Position numbers and translations under genes: made by a program. From Bolinopsis microptera (lineage: Eukaryota; Ctenophora; Tentaculata; Lobata; Bolinopsidae): a stretch of DNA of 64,000 nt. The notes beneath the pieces are model-generated. The model was not told the origin of the DNA. It searched no databases and saw nothing but the letters and a program-made list of their open reading frames with translations. How positions within the stretch are numbered: the stretch's first letter is position 1; each line of letters starts with the position of its first letter. The stretch covers positions 2,714,501-2,778,500 of the forward strand of contig NC_087073.1 in NCBI RefSeq assembly GCF_026151205.1. The letters are read 5' to 3'. Shown piece after piece: positions 32,357-43,688 of the stretch.

Positions 32357-33166
32357 CACATATGAAATGATGATAAACATAATAATTCCGGGAGTGATCA
32401 CGCGGAGATCGGGAGGGTAAGTTGAAATATGATTGTGTAGATTTTGCTGTAGCAAGTACTTGCTGCAAATTGCGGGAACTATTGCTCTGGGAGGGTCGGG
32501 TTCACACCGAGGGATCTATTGCAATAAAAGTTCTCGTGCTCTAAGAAAGATCACACCAGACTCGCGGAGTTCGCACTTAGGAACAAGGGCCCGGGACAGT
32601 TTTGTGTGCCCCGTGGACAAAATATTCACTACAAAATAAAATTATACTTTCATCTGAGATGTCTTGTTCCAGTTCGAGAGTAAGGTGTGAAACTAAACAA
32701 TCGAACTCAACAACAAATGAACGATTAATCTCTCGAGGGTCCCCGGGGCCGTTCCGAGGAGATTTCACACCTGGCTCACGGGGAGCTCGTTCCGGGGGAG
32801 TTCGGGGAAGGCCCAGAATCATCAGCAACACTGCATCGGTGTTCACCGCAGCTCAGTGTGGTGCCTGTCACCGTTCTAAATGCAATAGGTGTGTGCACAG
32901 TCGACCTCTGTTCAAACTCGGATCAGCCCGGGGGAGGGGTCTGTCCGGGCGAGTTCCCGCCTCCCGGGCTATTGCTGTGGTGATTGTTGTTGCGATTGCC
33001 CCTGGTTCCCGGGGCAGTTCCCCAGCTCCCCGAGGCAGTCCCTCAGCTCCCCGGGGCAGTCCCTCAGCTCCCCGGGGCAGCTCCCGGGGGCAGCTCAGCC
33101 CGGGGAGGCCCCGGGGGCAGTTCACACCTAGGTGATTGGGGGCCAGGTGTATGTATATATACTACT

Positions 33167-33172
33167 CTCAAT
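33167..33172. repeat. Right target-site duplication CTCAAT
   Basis: Second copy of the 6-bp duplication that flanks the palindromic element, at the start of the LINE endonuclease half. Confidence 0.9.
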
Positions 33173-34918
33173 GATCTCGTCTTTATTAGTTTCTTCTAGA
33201 TAAATGGAGTCAGATACTGAATTTGACATGAACTGAGCAAATGATTCCATTGGTTCCAGAGAAATACTATTGTTCGTCAGTACATTTTTATTGAGATTAC
33301 TTGCAAGAGATGTAAAATATTCACAAAATTTGTTAGCAATTATTCGTCTGCAGGTAACTCTCTGACCGTTTATGACAAAATCGTCCTTACATCGAGACAT
33401 AGTTTTACCACGGAGTTCATTAATAACTTCCCACGTCTTTTTCGAGTTCATGCTGTATTTTTCGAATTTTCTAGTGTAGCACATAGCCTTTGCCATATTT
33501 ATTGAGCTTTTGAGAAACTTGTCGAATTCCTTGTAGCAAATGTGCTTATTCGGATCCCCGTCAGGTAATTTTAATGTACAAGTCTTTTTCCATTCGAAAT
33601 ACAATCTAGCTTTCTTCTCGATGGAATTAATTAGGCCCTGGGTAATCCAAGGGTTGGTTATGCTATTACGTTTAGTGGTTCTTGGAGTTAGAAGTTTGCA
33701 AGACAAGTCTATTTTTTCTTGAAATAGCTGCATAAAAGAGTCAAATGTGTCACAACTGTAGTGGAACCTATCTAAATCGTTTTCTATTTCAAGACAGAGC
33801 TTCTCTAGGTTAGCATTACTATAGTCATAGTGTATAGTAATTTTGTCTGGTGAATCAGATAGTGACACAGAGTCGGGGGAAAGCTTAACAAAAGTGAATA
33901 TAGGGTGGTGATGGGAGATCTTGTCAGATATGACACCAGAGATAAGGGATTGGTCTAATACATTGGTGTGGATATTGTCAATACAAGTCCTGGAGCAACC
34001 AGGCATATGGTGAGTTGGCACTGATATGGCTGGTATAAAGCCATTGTTAAATATTATTTCTTGGAATTTGTCCTCTGATGAAGATGGGTGGTTTAAAATG
34101 TTAACATTGAAATCCCCAAGGATATATACCTTCTTGCCATTCAGTTTAGAGAGAATACGTTCATATGCTTTGTTAAACAGTTCAAGTGATGCGTTTGGAG
34201 GACGGTAGATAACCCCTACAACGGTTGGGTCTTTCATACTGGTGATAGATACAAACAGTGATTCTATGTGCTCATTACAGAGAGATAATCCAGTAATCTT
34301 ATTAAAGTTTAGAGAGTTTTTCAGGTAAAGACAAACTCCTGATCCTTTAGCCTTGAACTGGTTTTTGTCTTGACAGAAATAACGGGATTGGTAACACGAG
34401 GAGTATCCACTGAGCTGATATAGTGTTCCATTGTCAGCATCAGTGTTTGTTTCTGCAAGACCAATAACAGAAAACTTGTGGTTTATACTAGACTGCTCAA
34501 CTGCAAAGTTGTCAAAGTTTGTTGCATTCCCATCAATGTTGAAGAATAAAGTGGACATATATTCGACTGAATTTCCAGGCAGGGTGGTGGCATTCAACTC
34601 TGTTATGGAGAATGTTTTGCAGTTTTCAAGAATTTTTGAGCTGTTGTAGATAGATTCAATATAATTAACTGGCTCATCATCAATAAGGCCGTTGTTAGCA
34701 AAGTGGGGAGCTTGGTAGAAAGGGTTGTATCGAATAATATCGTTGGCTTCAATACAGACTTTGCAGTATATTTCATCTCGAAATTTGACTATGTTGTCAT
34801 TAGTTTTGCATTTTTTGTGCATTATTTTGTCACACATCTGACAAATTATGAAAGGGTGTCCAGCTCGTACAGGTTTATTGCAGCAGCAGCAAATTTCGCA
34901 TATCAATTTAACTATCAT
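33173..34918 (-). pseudogene. LINE ORF2, PHD finger and endonuclease half
   Basis: The ATG at 34918 overlaps the ORF1 stop (ATGA). Residues 7-55 form a PHD/treble-clef-like Cys/His cluster (CEICCCC, CQMCDKIMHKKC, CKVC). An APE-type endonuclease follows: Glu156 in GLAETNTD, VVGVIYRPPNAS, Asp269/Asn271 in ILGDFNVNIL, and Asp332 with His336-338 in SDKISHHHP. A linker of about 200 residues leads to the reverse transcriptase, which lies at 22048-23706 beyond the insertion. All endonuclease catalytic positions are present, so this was a recently active sequence. The frame is broken only by the palindromic element. Confidence 0.88.
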
Positions 34919-36891
34919 GACTGTAATATAGATCTACGTGGTCGTGGGGAAAATCTGCCTCTATCTTTGTTATTAACAACATCACTGAATGATCTCCCGT
35001 CAACAGGGCTACCAAATATCTTGTGAGCAAAAGCCCGGGAGAGTTTGAATATACCGTTTGATCCAAGGTGAAGTGGGTCATCCGGCTTCTTATATCTACA
35101 AAACTGCTGATTCAGCAGACCATCTTCGTCAACAAAGCTATTAAAATCTAATGTACCTATTCTAGAATTGGTATCACAGTATCCAAATAAAAACCTGTTA
35201 AACTCCATAGCCCTTTCGTTCAGCAAGGAGGACCTAGTTGGCAATATAGGTGAAACAATTATTTTAGCGTAAGGGCACAATTCACTTATAGTCTTGAGCT
35301 TTTTGTTCAGCTCATTTGCCCAATATTTAACATTCCCCCCATCATTCTTGATGTTGTTTACTCCACAATGAACTATAATGTTTTTATAACCTACACAAAG
35401 GGTAGGATCTAGCTTATCTATGGTGAAGCATTCTATTCTTCTTCCAGGCAAGCGGTGTCCAAATGTTCCTTTTCCAGACCCAAATCGGAGGTACCGGGTA
35501 TTGGAGTCACCAATAATCAGTGTCGCATTGGTGCTACTGCTTATGTATCGGAAGGTGATACTATATCGTAGGTGTCTCTTTTCCGTGCTTTTATCAATTC
35601 TGTGGTCCCAGTGAAACTGAGACTGTTTGCTCATAACATAGAGACTGCATCCCTCTACTGTCTCTACAATCTCCCCTTCAAGATCACTTTTTTTTGTGAA
35701 CTTGACAGAGCATTCTCCTCCTAAGGATACTGTAAAGATGGAACTATCATGGACCAGTGACTGTTCGTTATCAGAGTGCTTAGGAAGGAAGCTGTTCTCG
35801 TCGGTGTATCGGTTTATCAGGCACTGGTTAGTCACTGATCCTGGGTGCTGATCTTTTATTTTAGAGGCTAGCTCAGCAAGAACCTCAGGGAGTTCTGTTG
35901 ATTTGGGCTTTGCAGCTTTAGCTCCAGGGTAGTCGTACGGTTCGCCAAAGCTCAGAACGTCATGGCCATTCTCTGAGTTTCCATCAAAGGCTTCCTTCTG
36001 TTGATTAAGGAAAACCAGCAGCTTAGTGTTTAAGTCTGTGTCTATGAAGTCCGGGACATACGACACAATGTGCTTGGACTTGGAATCCTCTGCACTTGCA
36101 TGCTTCTGCGCATCCAGAAGGAGCTGTTCATTGACTGTCTCAGATGCTGCTGGTGACCCTATGTTAAAAGGTGGCATGGGAAGGTCAGGAGTGGACACAT
36201 TTGATGATCTACTGTTTTTAAAACAGTTGATGTCTAGTTTTAGTTCAGCGAGCTTTGTGTTGATGGAGTCAAGAGTCCTAAGATGGCTATCATTGTCTTT
36301 CAAGTTTTTAATGGACGTCTGAATGGCTTCTAAGGACTTGTGTATGGAGCTTTCGTCTGAGGTAGTATGACCCATTAGAATGCTGGAGGGAGCTGACAAG
36401 TAGGAAGGGGACTTAGCATCGTCACATTTCTTGCCACTCACTACAGCACAAACATTTTCAGCAAGCCCAAGCAAGGATAGGAGACCCTCTGCAAGGGTGA
36501 TTTTGTTAAGAGAAGAACAACCCTTAACCATGGATGGTGTAATGATTGCAAATTTGTTGATATCAATTTTGAGAATGCTACAAATGTTCAGCTTGATTAT
36601 GTCTATCTCTGAGCGTAGGCTCTGCGAATGGGTCAACAGAAAGTTGTCGAGGGGGGCAGACCCATTTGAGAAGAAACTTAGAAGGCTACTACAATTTTTA
36701 TGTTCTGTTGATTCGTGGTATTCTGAAAGAATTATTTTTTCAACGTCCTTCAGTACTTCGTCAATATCTCCAATGACGGTAGGAGTGTTGGATGTAGTCT
36801 GGTCCGGAACCGTGGTAGAAGGAGTCTGGTCCGGAACAGGTTGAAGAGTCTCACCATTTTCTGGGCGAGTGTCAGTGGGGGTTTCCATCAT
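34915..36891 (-). CDS. LINE ORF1 with AlkB-like dioxygenase and SGNH hydrolase domains
   Basis: The frame extends to 37035, but the most probable start is the double Met at 36891, giving about 658 residues. Residue numbers here count from 37035. A Thr/Pro-rich N-terminus and a helical region come first. At about 340-500 there is an AlkB-like Fe(II)/2-oxoglutarate fold with His420-x-Asp422 (PKHSDNE), His478 (HWDHRI) and Arg490...Arg496 (RYSITFR). At about 505-675 there is an SGNH/GDSL esterase with GDSN (509-512), GVNN (558-561) and DPLH (653-656). The esterase is known in CR1/L2-type ORF1 proteins; the added AlkB-like domain is unusual. The C-terminus is basic (RGRFSPRPRRS), probably RNA-binding. 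The frame is intact. Confidence 0.85.
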   Translation of the reverse strand: MMETPTDTRPENGETLQPVPDQTPSTTVPDQTTSNTPTVIGDIDEVLKDVEKIILSEYHESTEHKNCSSLLSFFSNGSAPLDNFLLTHSQSLRSEIDIIKLNICSILKIDINKFAIITPSMVKGCSSLNKITLAEGLLSLLGLAENVCAVVSGKKCDDAKSPSYLSAPSSILMGHTTSDESSIHKSLEAIQTSIKNLKDNDSHLRTLDSINTKLAELKLDINCFKNSRSSNVSTPDLPMPPFNIGSPAASETVNEQLLLDAQKHASAEDSKSKHIVSYVPDFIDTDLNTKLLVFLNQQKEAFDGNSENGHDVLSFGEPYDYPGAKAAKPKSTELPEVLAELASKIKDQHPGSVTNQCLINRYTDENSFLPKHSDNEQSLVHDSSIFTVSLGGECSVKFTKKSDLEGEIVETVEGCSLYVMSKQSQFHWDHRIDKSTEKRHLRYSITFRYISSSTNATLIIGDSNTRYLRFGSGKGTFGHRLPGRRIECFTIDKLDPTLCVGYKNIIVHCGVNNIKNDGGNVKYWANELNKKLKTISELCPYAKIIVSPILPTRSSLLNERAMEFNRFLFGYCDTNSRIGTLDFNSFVDEDGLLNQQFCRYKKPDDPLHLGSNGIFKLSRAFAHKIFGSPVDGRSFSDVVNNKDRGRFSPRPRRSILQS

Positions 36892-37140
36892 GGTGAAGAG
36901 GCAATGGGGGTACCAGGCAGACCAGGGGGCACCTTCACGTCCAACTAGCACACTCACTGAAAAGAAGGAAGAGCAGAAAGCAGTTTGAAATGTTCTGTTG
37001 TGGAAAACAATGAAAGTGTAAACTGGATTAGTCAAAATGATTCAAAAGATTGATTGAAAAATTGAACAGACTGACGGACTACGACACATGGGACAAGAGA
37101 GTGGGTGAGTATGAAAAATATGAGGTGGTTGGACTGGCAA

Positions 37141-37860
37141 GCCCTATCATTTAATCAGAATACATTATTATATATATAATCCATAAGCCATACATGTCAG
37201 CCTGTTCTTGGAGCACAGCCCCAAAAGTTATCAGAAGTGATGTTCAAGTTTTAAGTTTAAAATTCTTTCAACACTATCTACACATTAATCAGGGTTGTCC
37301 AATTGTCCAATTGTGGATTGTGGTGTGAATGGAGTTATACATTGCCAAACAGAAACATTATTCACTACAACTACTTAACTTCTTAACAGGTTAAGAGTGC
37401 CAGTCTTCTGTTTCAGCACCCCCTGGACCATCATAGTACCCCCGATGCAGTTGACTTTAGCAAGCCATGGACATATTGGACATCCTCAAATTATTTGTTA
37501 TATAGTAGTGTTGAAAGTATTAAAACGTACATTTTTCATTAACATGTGCCCTGATTACCTCCTCCGTTGAGCTACTATACGGGGAACGTTGATCGCCAGT
37601 CTGTAGTCAGATCGTTAATAAATTTTACTTTAAAATTGGTTGCCGGGCGATGGTGTCAGTGAGAGACGTTAAGTTAGGTTAAGGTTTTTTTTTTACATAT
37701 TTGATAGATTTACAGATCTGGCTTGACAAAAATTTTCAGAAAAAATCATGTTCGCGGGAAGCAAAAATCCGATGAGTTTTTTAGGGGGGAGGGGTAGGGG
37801 GTTGAGGGGGGTTGGGAAGGGTTGTCACATGACGAGAAATTTTTTGCAAAAATTAAACAA
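37141..37860. other. Intergenic, no supported gene
   Basis: The region lies between the LINE 5' end and the start of the large minisatellite. No exon is recognised. The G-rich stretch near 37780-37822 is simple sequence. Confidence 0.4.
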
Positions 37861-37894
37861 TCTTTATTTGTTTGATATTATTCACCCCTGTTGC

Positions 37895-40800
37895 CTAGAG
37901 TGGTGGGTCTGCACTTGAGAAGAGTGAGTCTGGCCGCTAGAATGGTGGGTCTGCAATCTGGAATTGGGTCTGGCAACCAGAATGGTGGGTCTGCAATCTA
38001 GAAGTGGGTCTGGCAACCAGAATGATGGGTCTCTACCCTTAAAGAGTGGTCTGTTAACCAGAATTGTGGGTCTACACCCTTGAAGAGTGGGTCTAACAAC
38101 CAGAATGGTGGGTCTGCACTTGAGAAGAGTGGTTCTTTCGGCTGGAATGGTGGGTCTGCATTCGAGAATAATGAGTCTTCACTCTCTAGAAGAGTGGGTC
38201 CGGCAACCAGAGTGGTGGGTCTGCACTTGAGAAGCGTGGGTCTGGCCGCTAAATGGTGAGTCTGCACCCTTTAAGAGTGGGTCTGACAACCAGAGTGGTG
38301 GGTCTGGACTTGAGAAGAGTGGGTCTGGCAGCTGGAATGGTAAGTCTGCAATCTAGAAGTTGGTCTGGCAACCAGAATGGTGGGTGTACGTATACCCTTG
38401 AAGAGTGGGTCTGACAACCAGAGTGATGGGTCTGTACCCTTGAAGAGTGGGTCTGACAACCAGGGTGGTGGGTCTACACTTGAGAAGAGTTGGTCTGGCA
38501 GCTAGAATGGTGGGTCTGCGATCTAGAAGTTGGTCTGGCAACCAGAATGGTGGGTGTACGTACACCCTTGAAGAGTGGGTCTGACAACCCGAGTGGTGGA
38601 TCTGGACTTGAGAAGAGTGGGTCTGGCAGCTGGAATGTTGGGTCTGCAATCTAGAAGTGGGTCCGGCAACCAGACTGGTGGGTGTACGTACACCCTTGAA
38701 GAGTGGGTCTGACAACCAGAGTGATGGGTCTGTACCCTTGAAGAGTGGGTCTGACAACCAGGGTGGTGGGTCTACACTTGAGAAGAGTTGGTCTAGCAGC
38801 TAGAATGGTGGGTCTGCGATCTAAAAGTGGGTCTTGCAACCAGAATGGTGGGTTTGCTTTCTTGAAGAGTGGGTCTGACAACCCGAGTGGTGGGTCTGGA
38901 CTTGAGAACAGTGGGTCTGGCAGCTGGAATGGTGGGTCTGCAATCTAGAAGTGGGTCCGGCAACCAGACTGGTGGGTGTACGTACACCCTTGAAGAGTGG
39001 GTCTGACAACCAGAGTGGTGGGTCTGCACTTGAGAAGAGTGGGTCTGGCAGCTAGAATGGTGGGTCTGCAATCTAGAAGTGGGTCTGGCAGTTAGAATGG
39101 TGGGTCTGCAATCTAGATGTGGGTCTGGCAACATGAATGGTGGGTCTGCACCCTTCAGGCTTAAAGAGTGGGTCTGACAACCAGTGGTAGATCTGGACTT
39201 GAGAAGTGTGGGTCTGGCAGCTGGAATGGTGGGTCTGCAATCTAGAAGTTGGTCTGGCAACTAGAATGGTGGGTCTGCACCCTTCAGGCTTCAAGAGTGG
39301 GTCTGACAACCAGAGTGGTAGATCTGCACTTGAGAAGAGTGGGTCTGGCAGCTGGAATGGTGGGTCTGCAATCTAGAAGTTGGTCTTGCAACCAGAATGG
39401 TGGGTTTGCTTTCTTGAAGAGTGGGTCTGACAACCCGAGTGGTGGGTCTGGACTTGAGAAGAGTGGGTCTGGCAGCTGGAATGGTGGGTCTGCAATCTAG
39501 AAGTGGGTCCGGCAACCAGACTGGTGGGTGTATGTACACCCTTGAAGAGTGGGTCTGACAACCAGAGTGGTGGGTCTACACTTGAGAAGAGTTGGTCTAG
39601 CAGCTAGAATGGTGGGTCTGCGATCTAAAAGTGGGTCTTGCAACCAGAATGGTGGGTTTGCTTTCTTGAAGAGTGGGTCTGACAACCCGAGTGGTGGGTC
39701 TGGACTTGAGAAGAGTGGGTCTGGCAGCTGGAATGGTGGGTCTGCAATCTAGAAGTGGGTCCGGCAACCAGACTGGTGGGTGTACGTACACCCTTGAAGA
39801 GTGGGTCTGACAACCAGAGTGGTGGGTCTGCACTTGAGAAGAGTGGGTCTGGCAGCTAGAATGGTGGGTCTGCAATCTAGAAGTGGGTCTGGCAGTTAGA
39901 ATGGTGGGTCTGCAATCTAGATGTGGGTCTGGCAACATGAATGGTGGGTCTGCACCCTTCAGGCTTAAAGAGTGGGTCTGACAACCAGTGGTAGATCTGG
40001 ACTTGAGAAGTGTGGGTCTGGCAGCTGGAATGGTGGGTCTGCAATCTAGAAGTTGGTCTGGCAACTAGAATGGTGGGTCTGCACCCTTCAGGCTTCAAGA
40101 GTGGGTCTGACAACCAGAGTGGTAGATCTGCACTTGAGAAGAGTGGGTCTGGCAGCTGGAATGGTGGGTCTGCAATCTAGAAGTTGGTCTTGCAACCAGA
40201 ATGGTGGGTGTACGTACACCCTTGAAGAGTGGGTCTGACAACCAGAGTGGTGGGTCTGGACTTGAGAAGAGTGGGTCTGGCAGCTGGAATGGTGGGTCTG
40301 CAATCTAGAAGTTGGTCTGGCAACCAGAATGGTGGGTGTATGTACACCCTTGAAGAGTGAGTCTGACAACCCGAGTGGTGGGTCTACACTTGAGAAGAGT
40401 TGGTCTGGCGGCTAGAATGGTAGGTCTGCGATCTAAAAGTGGGTCTTGCAGCCAGAATGGTGGATCTGCACTTGAGAAGAGTGGGTCTGTCAGCTGGAAT
40501 GGTGGGTCTGCAATCTATAAGTGAGTCTTGCAGCTAGAATAGTGGGTCTGAAATCTAGAAGTGGGTCTTGCAACATGAATGTGGGTCTGCACCCTTAAAG
40601 AGTGGGTCTGGCAATCAGAATGGTACGTCTACACTCTATAAGAGGTGGATTTTCGCCCTAGAAGGGTGAGTCTGGAAACCAGAAAGGTGGGTCTACAATC
40701 TGGAATAGTGGGTCTGGCAACCAGAATTGCGGGTCTGCATTCTAGAATAGTGGATCTTCACTCTAGAAGAGTGGGCCTGGCAACCAGAATGGTAAGTCTA

Positions 40801-41727
40801 CACTCTGTCAACCAGATTTGGGGGTCTATAAACTAGAATATAGGAGATATGGCTACCAGAATTGTGGGTTTGGACAACCCGAATGGTGGGTCTTCACTCT
40901 AGAATAATAGGTCTGGTGGGTCTACACTTTAGAAGAGTGGGTCTGGCAACTAGAATGGTGTGTCTGCAATCTATAAGAGTGGGTCTGGCAACCAGAATAG
41001 TGGGTCTGCAATCAAGGGAATCAAGATGAGTGAGTCTGGCAATCAGAATGGTGGGTCTGCACCTTAGGGTAGTGGGTCTGGAAACAAGAATGGTGGGTCA
41101 GAATTCTTGAATAGTGGGTCTTCACTCTAGCTAAGAGTGGGTCTGGCAACAAGAATGGTGGGTAAGAATTCTAGAATAGTGGGTCTTCACTCTAGAAGAG
41201 TGGGTCTGGCAACCAGAATGGTAAGTCTACACTCTGTCAAGTGTCAACCAGAATTGGGGGTCTAAACTAGAATATAGGATATATGGCAACCAGAATTGTG
41301 CGTCTGGAGTCTAGAGTCTAGAATAGTGGGTCCGGCAACCCGAAAGGTGGGTCTTCACTCAAGAATAGTGGGTCTGGCAATCGGAATGGTGCGTCTACAC
41401 TCTAGAAGAGTGGGGCTGCCAACCAGAATGGTAGGTCTTCGTCTTAGAAGAGTGGGTCTGGCAGCTAGAATGGTGGGTCTGCATTTTAGAATAGTGGGTC
41501 TTGACTCTATACCTACTAGAAGAGTGGGTCTCCTCTCTAGAAGAGTGAATCTGGCAACCAGAATGGTAATTCTTCACTCTGTCAACCAGAATTGGGGGTC
41601 TATGAACTAGAATATAGGAGATATGACAACCAGTCTGGACTCTAGAATAGTGGGTCTGGCAACCAAAATGTTGAGTCTGCACTCTAATAGAGTGGGTCTG
41701 GCAACTAGAATGCAGACACGTAGCCAA
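37895..41727. repeat. 3.8-kb minisatellite, GGGTCTGGCAACCAGAATGG family
   Basis: Units of about 30-40 bp are built from GTGGGTCTGGCAACCAGAAT, GGTGGGTCTGCACTTGAGAA and similar variants, tandem for nearly 4 kb. A higher-order period of 804 bp is visible: 38745-39260 recurs almost unchanged at 39549-40064. Units become more diverged toward the right end. The many long open frames here on both strands are repeat artefacts, since the units rarely contain stops. Confidence 0.95.
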
Positions 41728-41924
41728 GGGGAAGACCCCCGGAAAAAATTGAACCCAAAAAAAAGAAGCCCCCTAGTCCCCATGGTCGCCTGGTAAGTGG
41801 GCTGTGTTTATGACTGTTTGATTAAACGACACGACAGGCAATCGACTTTAGCATTTCGTAAATTATTCCCAAATCCCACTATACAATATGTACTTATTCC
41901 ATTCAATGTGACAAGTACTGAGTT

Positions 41925-42965
41925 CCCCCTAGCCCCCAACTTTGTATTATTGTGATGTCTGAAATTACAAATTTCTAATGCCAAATGTCATCTGAAACAC
42001 CCTATTTCTCAAAAAGTTTCCGGGGGCTGCATCCCCAACTTTGTATTATCGCCGTCCTACAAATTTCTTTAATGCCTAATGAGTAATGTCGTCTAAAACA
42101 AATAATTTCTAAAACTTATCTTGGGGGCTGCGCCCCCCCCCCCTCCCAGGCCCCCAACCCCCCAACTTTATATTATTGTGATGTCTGATTATTACTGCGA
42201 CCCCAGCCCACCAACCTTGTATTATTGTAATGTCTGATTATTGCTGTCCCACAAATGTCGTCTGGAACACCCTATTTCTCAAAAATTTTCCGAAGGCCAG
42301 TGCTGCGCCTGCCTAGCCCTCCAACTTTGTGATGTCTGATTATTACTGTCCTACAAATTTCTTTAATGCTAAATGTCGTCTAAAACACATTATTTCTCAA
42401 AAATTTTCTGATTGGCTGCGCCCCCCCCTCCCTAGCCAACCAACTTTATATTATTGTGATGTCTGATTATTACTGCCCTACTAATTTCTTTAATGCCTAA
42501 TGTCGTCTGAATCACCCTATTTCTCAAAATTTTTCGGGGGGTGCGCCCCCCCCCCCCCCCCCCCCCTAGCCTCCCAACTTTGTATTATTGTGATGTCTGA
42601 TTATTACTGTCCTACAAATTTCTTTAATGCTAAATGTCGTCTAAAATACATTATTTCTCAAAAATGTTCTGGGGGTTGCGCCCCCCAGCCCACCAACCTT
42701 GTATTATTGTAATGTCTGATTATTGCTGTCGTACAAATGTCGTCTGGAACACCCTATTTCTCAAAAATTTTCCGAAGGCCAGGGCTGCGCCCCCCTAGCC
42801 CCCCAACTTTGTATTATTGTGATGTCTGATTATTACTGTCCTACAAATTTCTTTAATGCCAAATGTCGTCTAAAACACATAATTTCTCAAAAATTTTCTA
42901 ATTTTGGGGGGCTGCGCCTTCCCCCCTCCCTAGCCAACCAAAGGAGCTTTGCCCCGGCTACGTGT
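41925..42965. repeat. Tandem repeat of about 160-180 bp with C-runs
   Basis: Roughly seven units carry GTATTATTGTGATGTCTGAT, CCTACAAATTTCTTTAATGC, TTTCTCAAAAATTTTC and GGGGGCTGCGCCCCCC in order. The GGGGGCTGCGCCCCC block is a hairpin, and some units have long C-runs (for example 42547-42567). No coding function is likely. Confidence 0.9.
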
Positions 42966-43688
42966 CGTGTCGGGCTACGTGCCCAGAATCGAAAAAACTT
43001 AATCTTTAAATGAATAACGGAACCTTCATTATGAAGCTACGAGATGATAATATAATTGGGAGGCAAAGTGGTTATCGGGCTTGGGGCTCATGATGCGCAA
43101 AATTTGGCCGCTGTCGAGTGGGTCTGCCTAAAATTCACAGATCTAGCTATGGGTCTGAGACATTTGTAAAAAAAAACCTAACTGTTAGGTGAACATTGGT
43201 ACAAAAATATAATAATATAGCAGTTTATCTCAAAGTTAAAATCACTATTTGTTAAAGCATACTAACATACAAACAGTTCTATTCAAAAGATGAAAGAACA
43301 AAGTCCGAGAGCAGAGAGAAGATTTGGATATACACGCATATGTGGGGCTTAAATTTGGTATTAGTAATTTTAGGGTTCGACCGAAAATGTTGGTCGGTTG
43401 GTTAATAGGGAGCAGTCACTGTCATTAGAATTATCAGAATAGGAGCAACAATTTGAATATAATTGGACATATTGTGTATTGTGGCCCAGAAATCAGTGAA
43501 ACCTAGAATGGCGGTAAAATGCTACCGCGCCTTGTTATGCGCGCTAACATACTAGCTGCTGAAATTGAAAACATACTATTATTATTTTGAGTTACTATTA
43601 CTATTTTACACAGATCCGTTTCCGCGGGTGTCATGAGCAGTCAGGTTGCATAAAGTATAAACAATAAGCAATAAGCATATGGTTACAT
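42966..43688. other. Intergenic, no supported gene
   Basis: No exon, RNA gene or clear repeat is seen, apart from short GC-rich segments near the following inverted repeat. Confidence 0.4.

Larger units (their letters stand above)
23707..33166. mobile_element. 9,460-bp palindromic mobile element with 3.9-kb inverted arms
   Basis: The terminus AGTAGTATATATACATACAC is repeated inverted at the right end, and flanking CTCAAT duplications mark a 6-bp target site. The left arm (23707-27611) and right arm (29262-33166) are both 3,905 bp and nearly identical; by eye I found only about four differences (two single-base length changes in homopolymers, two substitutions). The 1,650-bp centre is unique. 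Each arm carries a zinc-finger gene, and the centre carries two genes. Six-base target duplications and 5'-AG termini recall Polinton/Maverick elements. However, no polymerase B, retroviral-like integrase, packaging ATPase, protease or capsid gene is visible, so it is either a non-autonomous derivative or a different superfamily. Confidence 0.9.
29262..33166 (-). repeat. Right inverted arm of the palindromic element
   Basis: Reverse complement of 23707-27611 with only a handful of differences. Those seen include one substitution that changes Glu to Val in the zinc-finger gene, one in the TATCATCTGTC/TATCATTTGTC tract near the inner end, and single-base length changes in an A-run and in a T-run. 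The near identity implies recent formation, gene conversion, or replication that copies one arm from the other. Confidence 0.92.
22020..37140 (-). mobile_element. Near-complete non-LTR retrotransposon (CR1/jockey-like), split by a 9.46-kb insertion
   Basis: Read on the minus strand, the element has a 5' region upstream of 36891, ORF1 (36891-34915), ORF2 beginning at 34918 with a 4-nt ATGA overlap, and a 3' end near 22020. ORF2 is interrupted once, by the palindromic element 23707-33166 plus a 6-bp target duplication. Apart from that, both ORFs are open throughout, so the copy was probably intact when hit. Without the insertion it would be about 5.6 kb. The outer borders are estimates, because I could not identify its own target duplication. 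Confidence 0.85.

Noticed and set aside
23707-33166. Classification as a Polinton/Maverick
   Set aside because: The 6-bp duplication and AG terminus fit, but none of the hallmark genes is visible, so I leave the class open.
37998-41727. Many open frames of 60-155 codons on both strands in the minisatellite
   Set aside because: They are low-complexity translations of tandem units in several frames, with no domain and no splice context.
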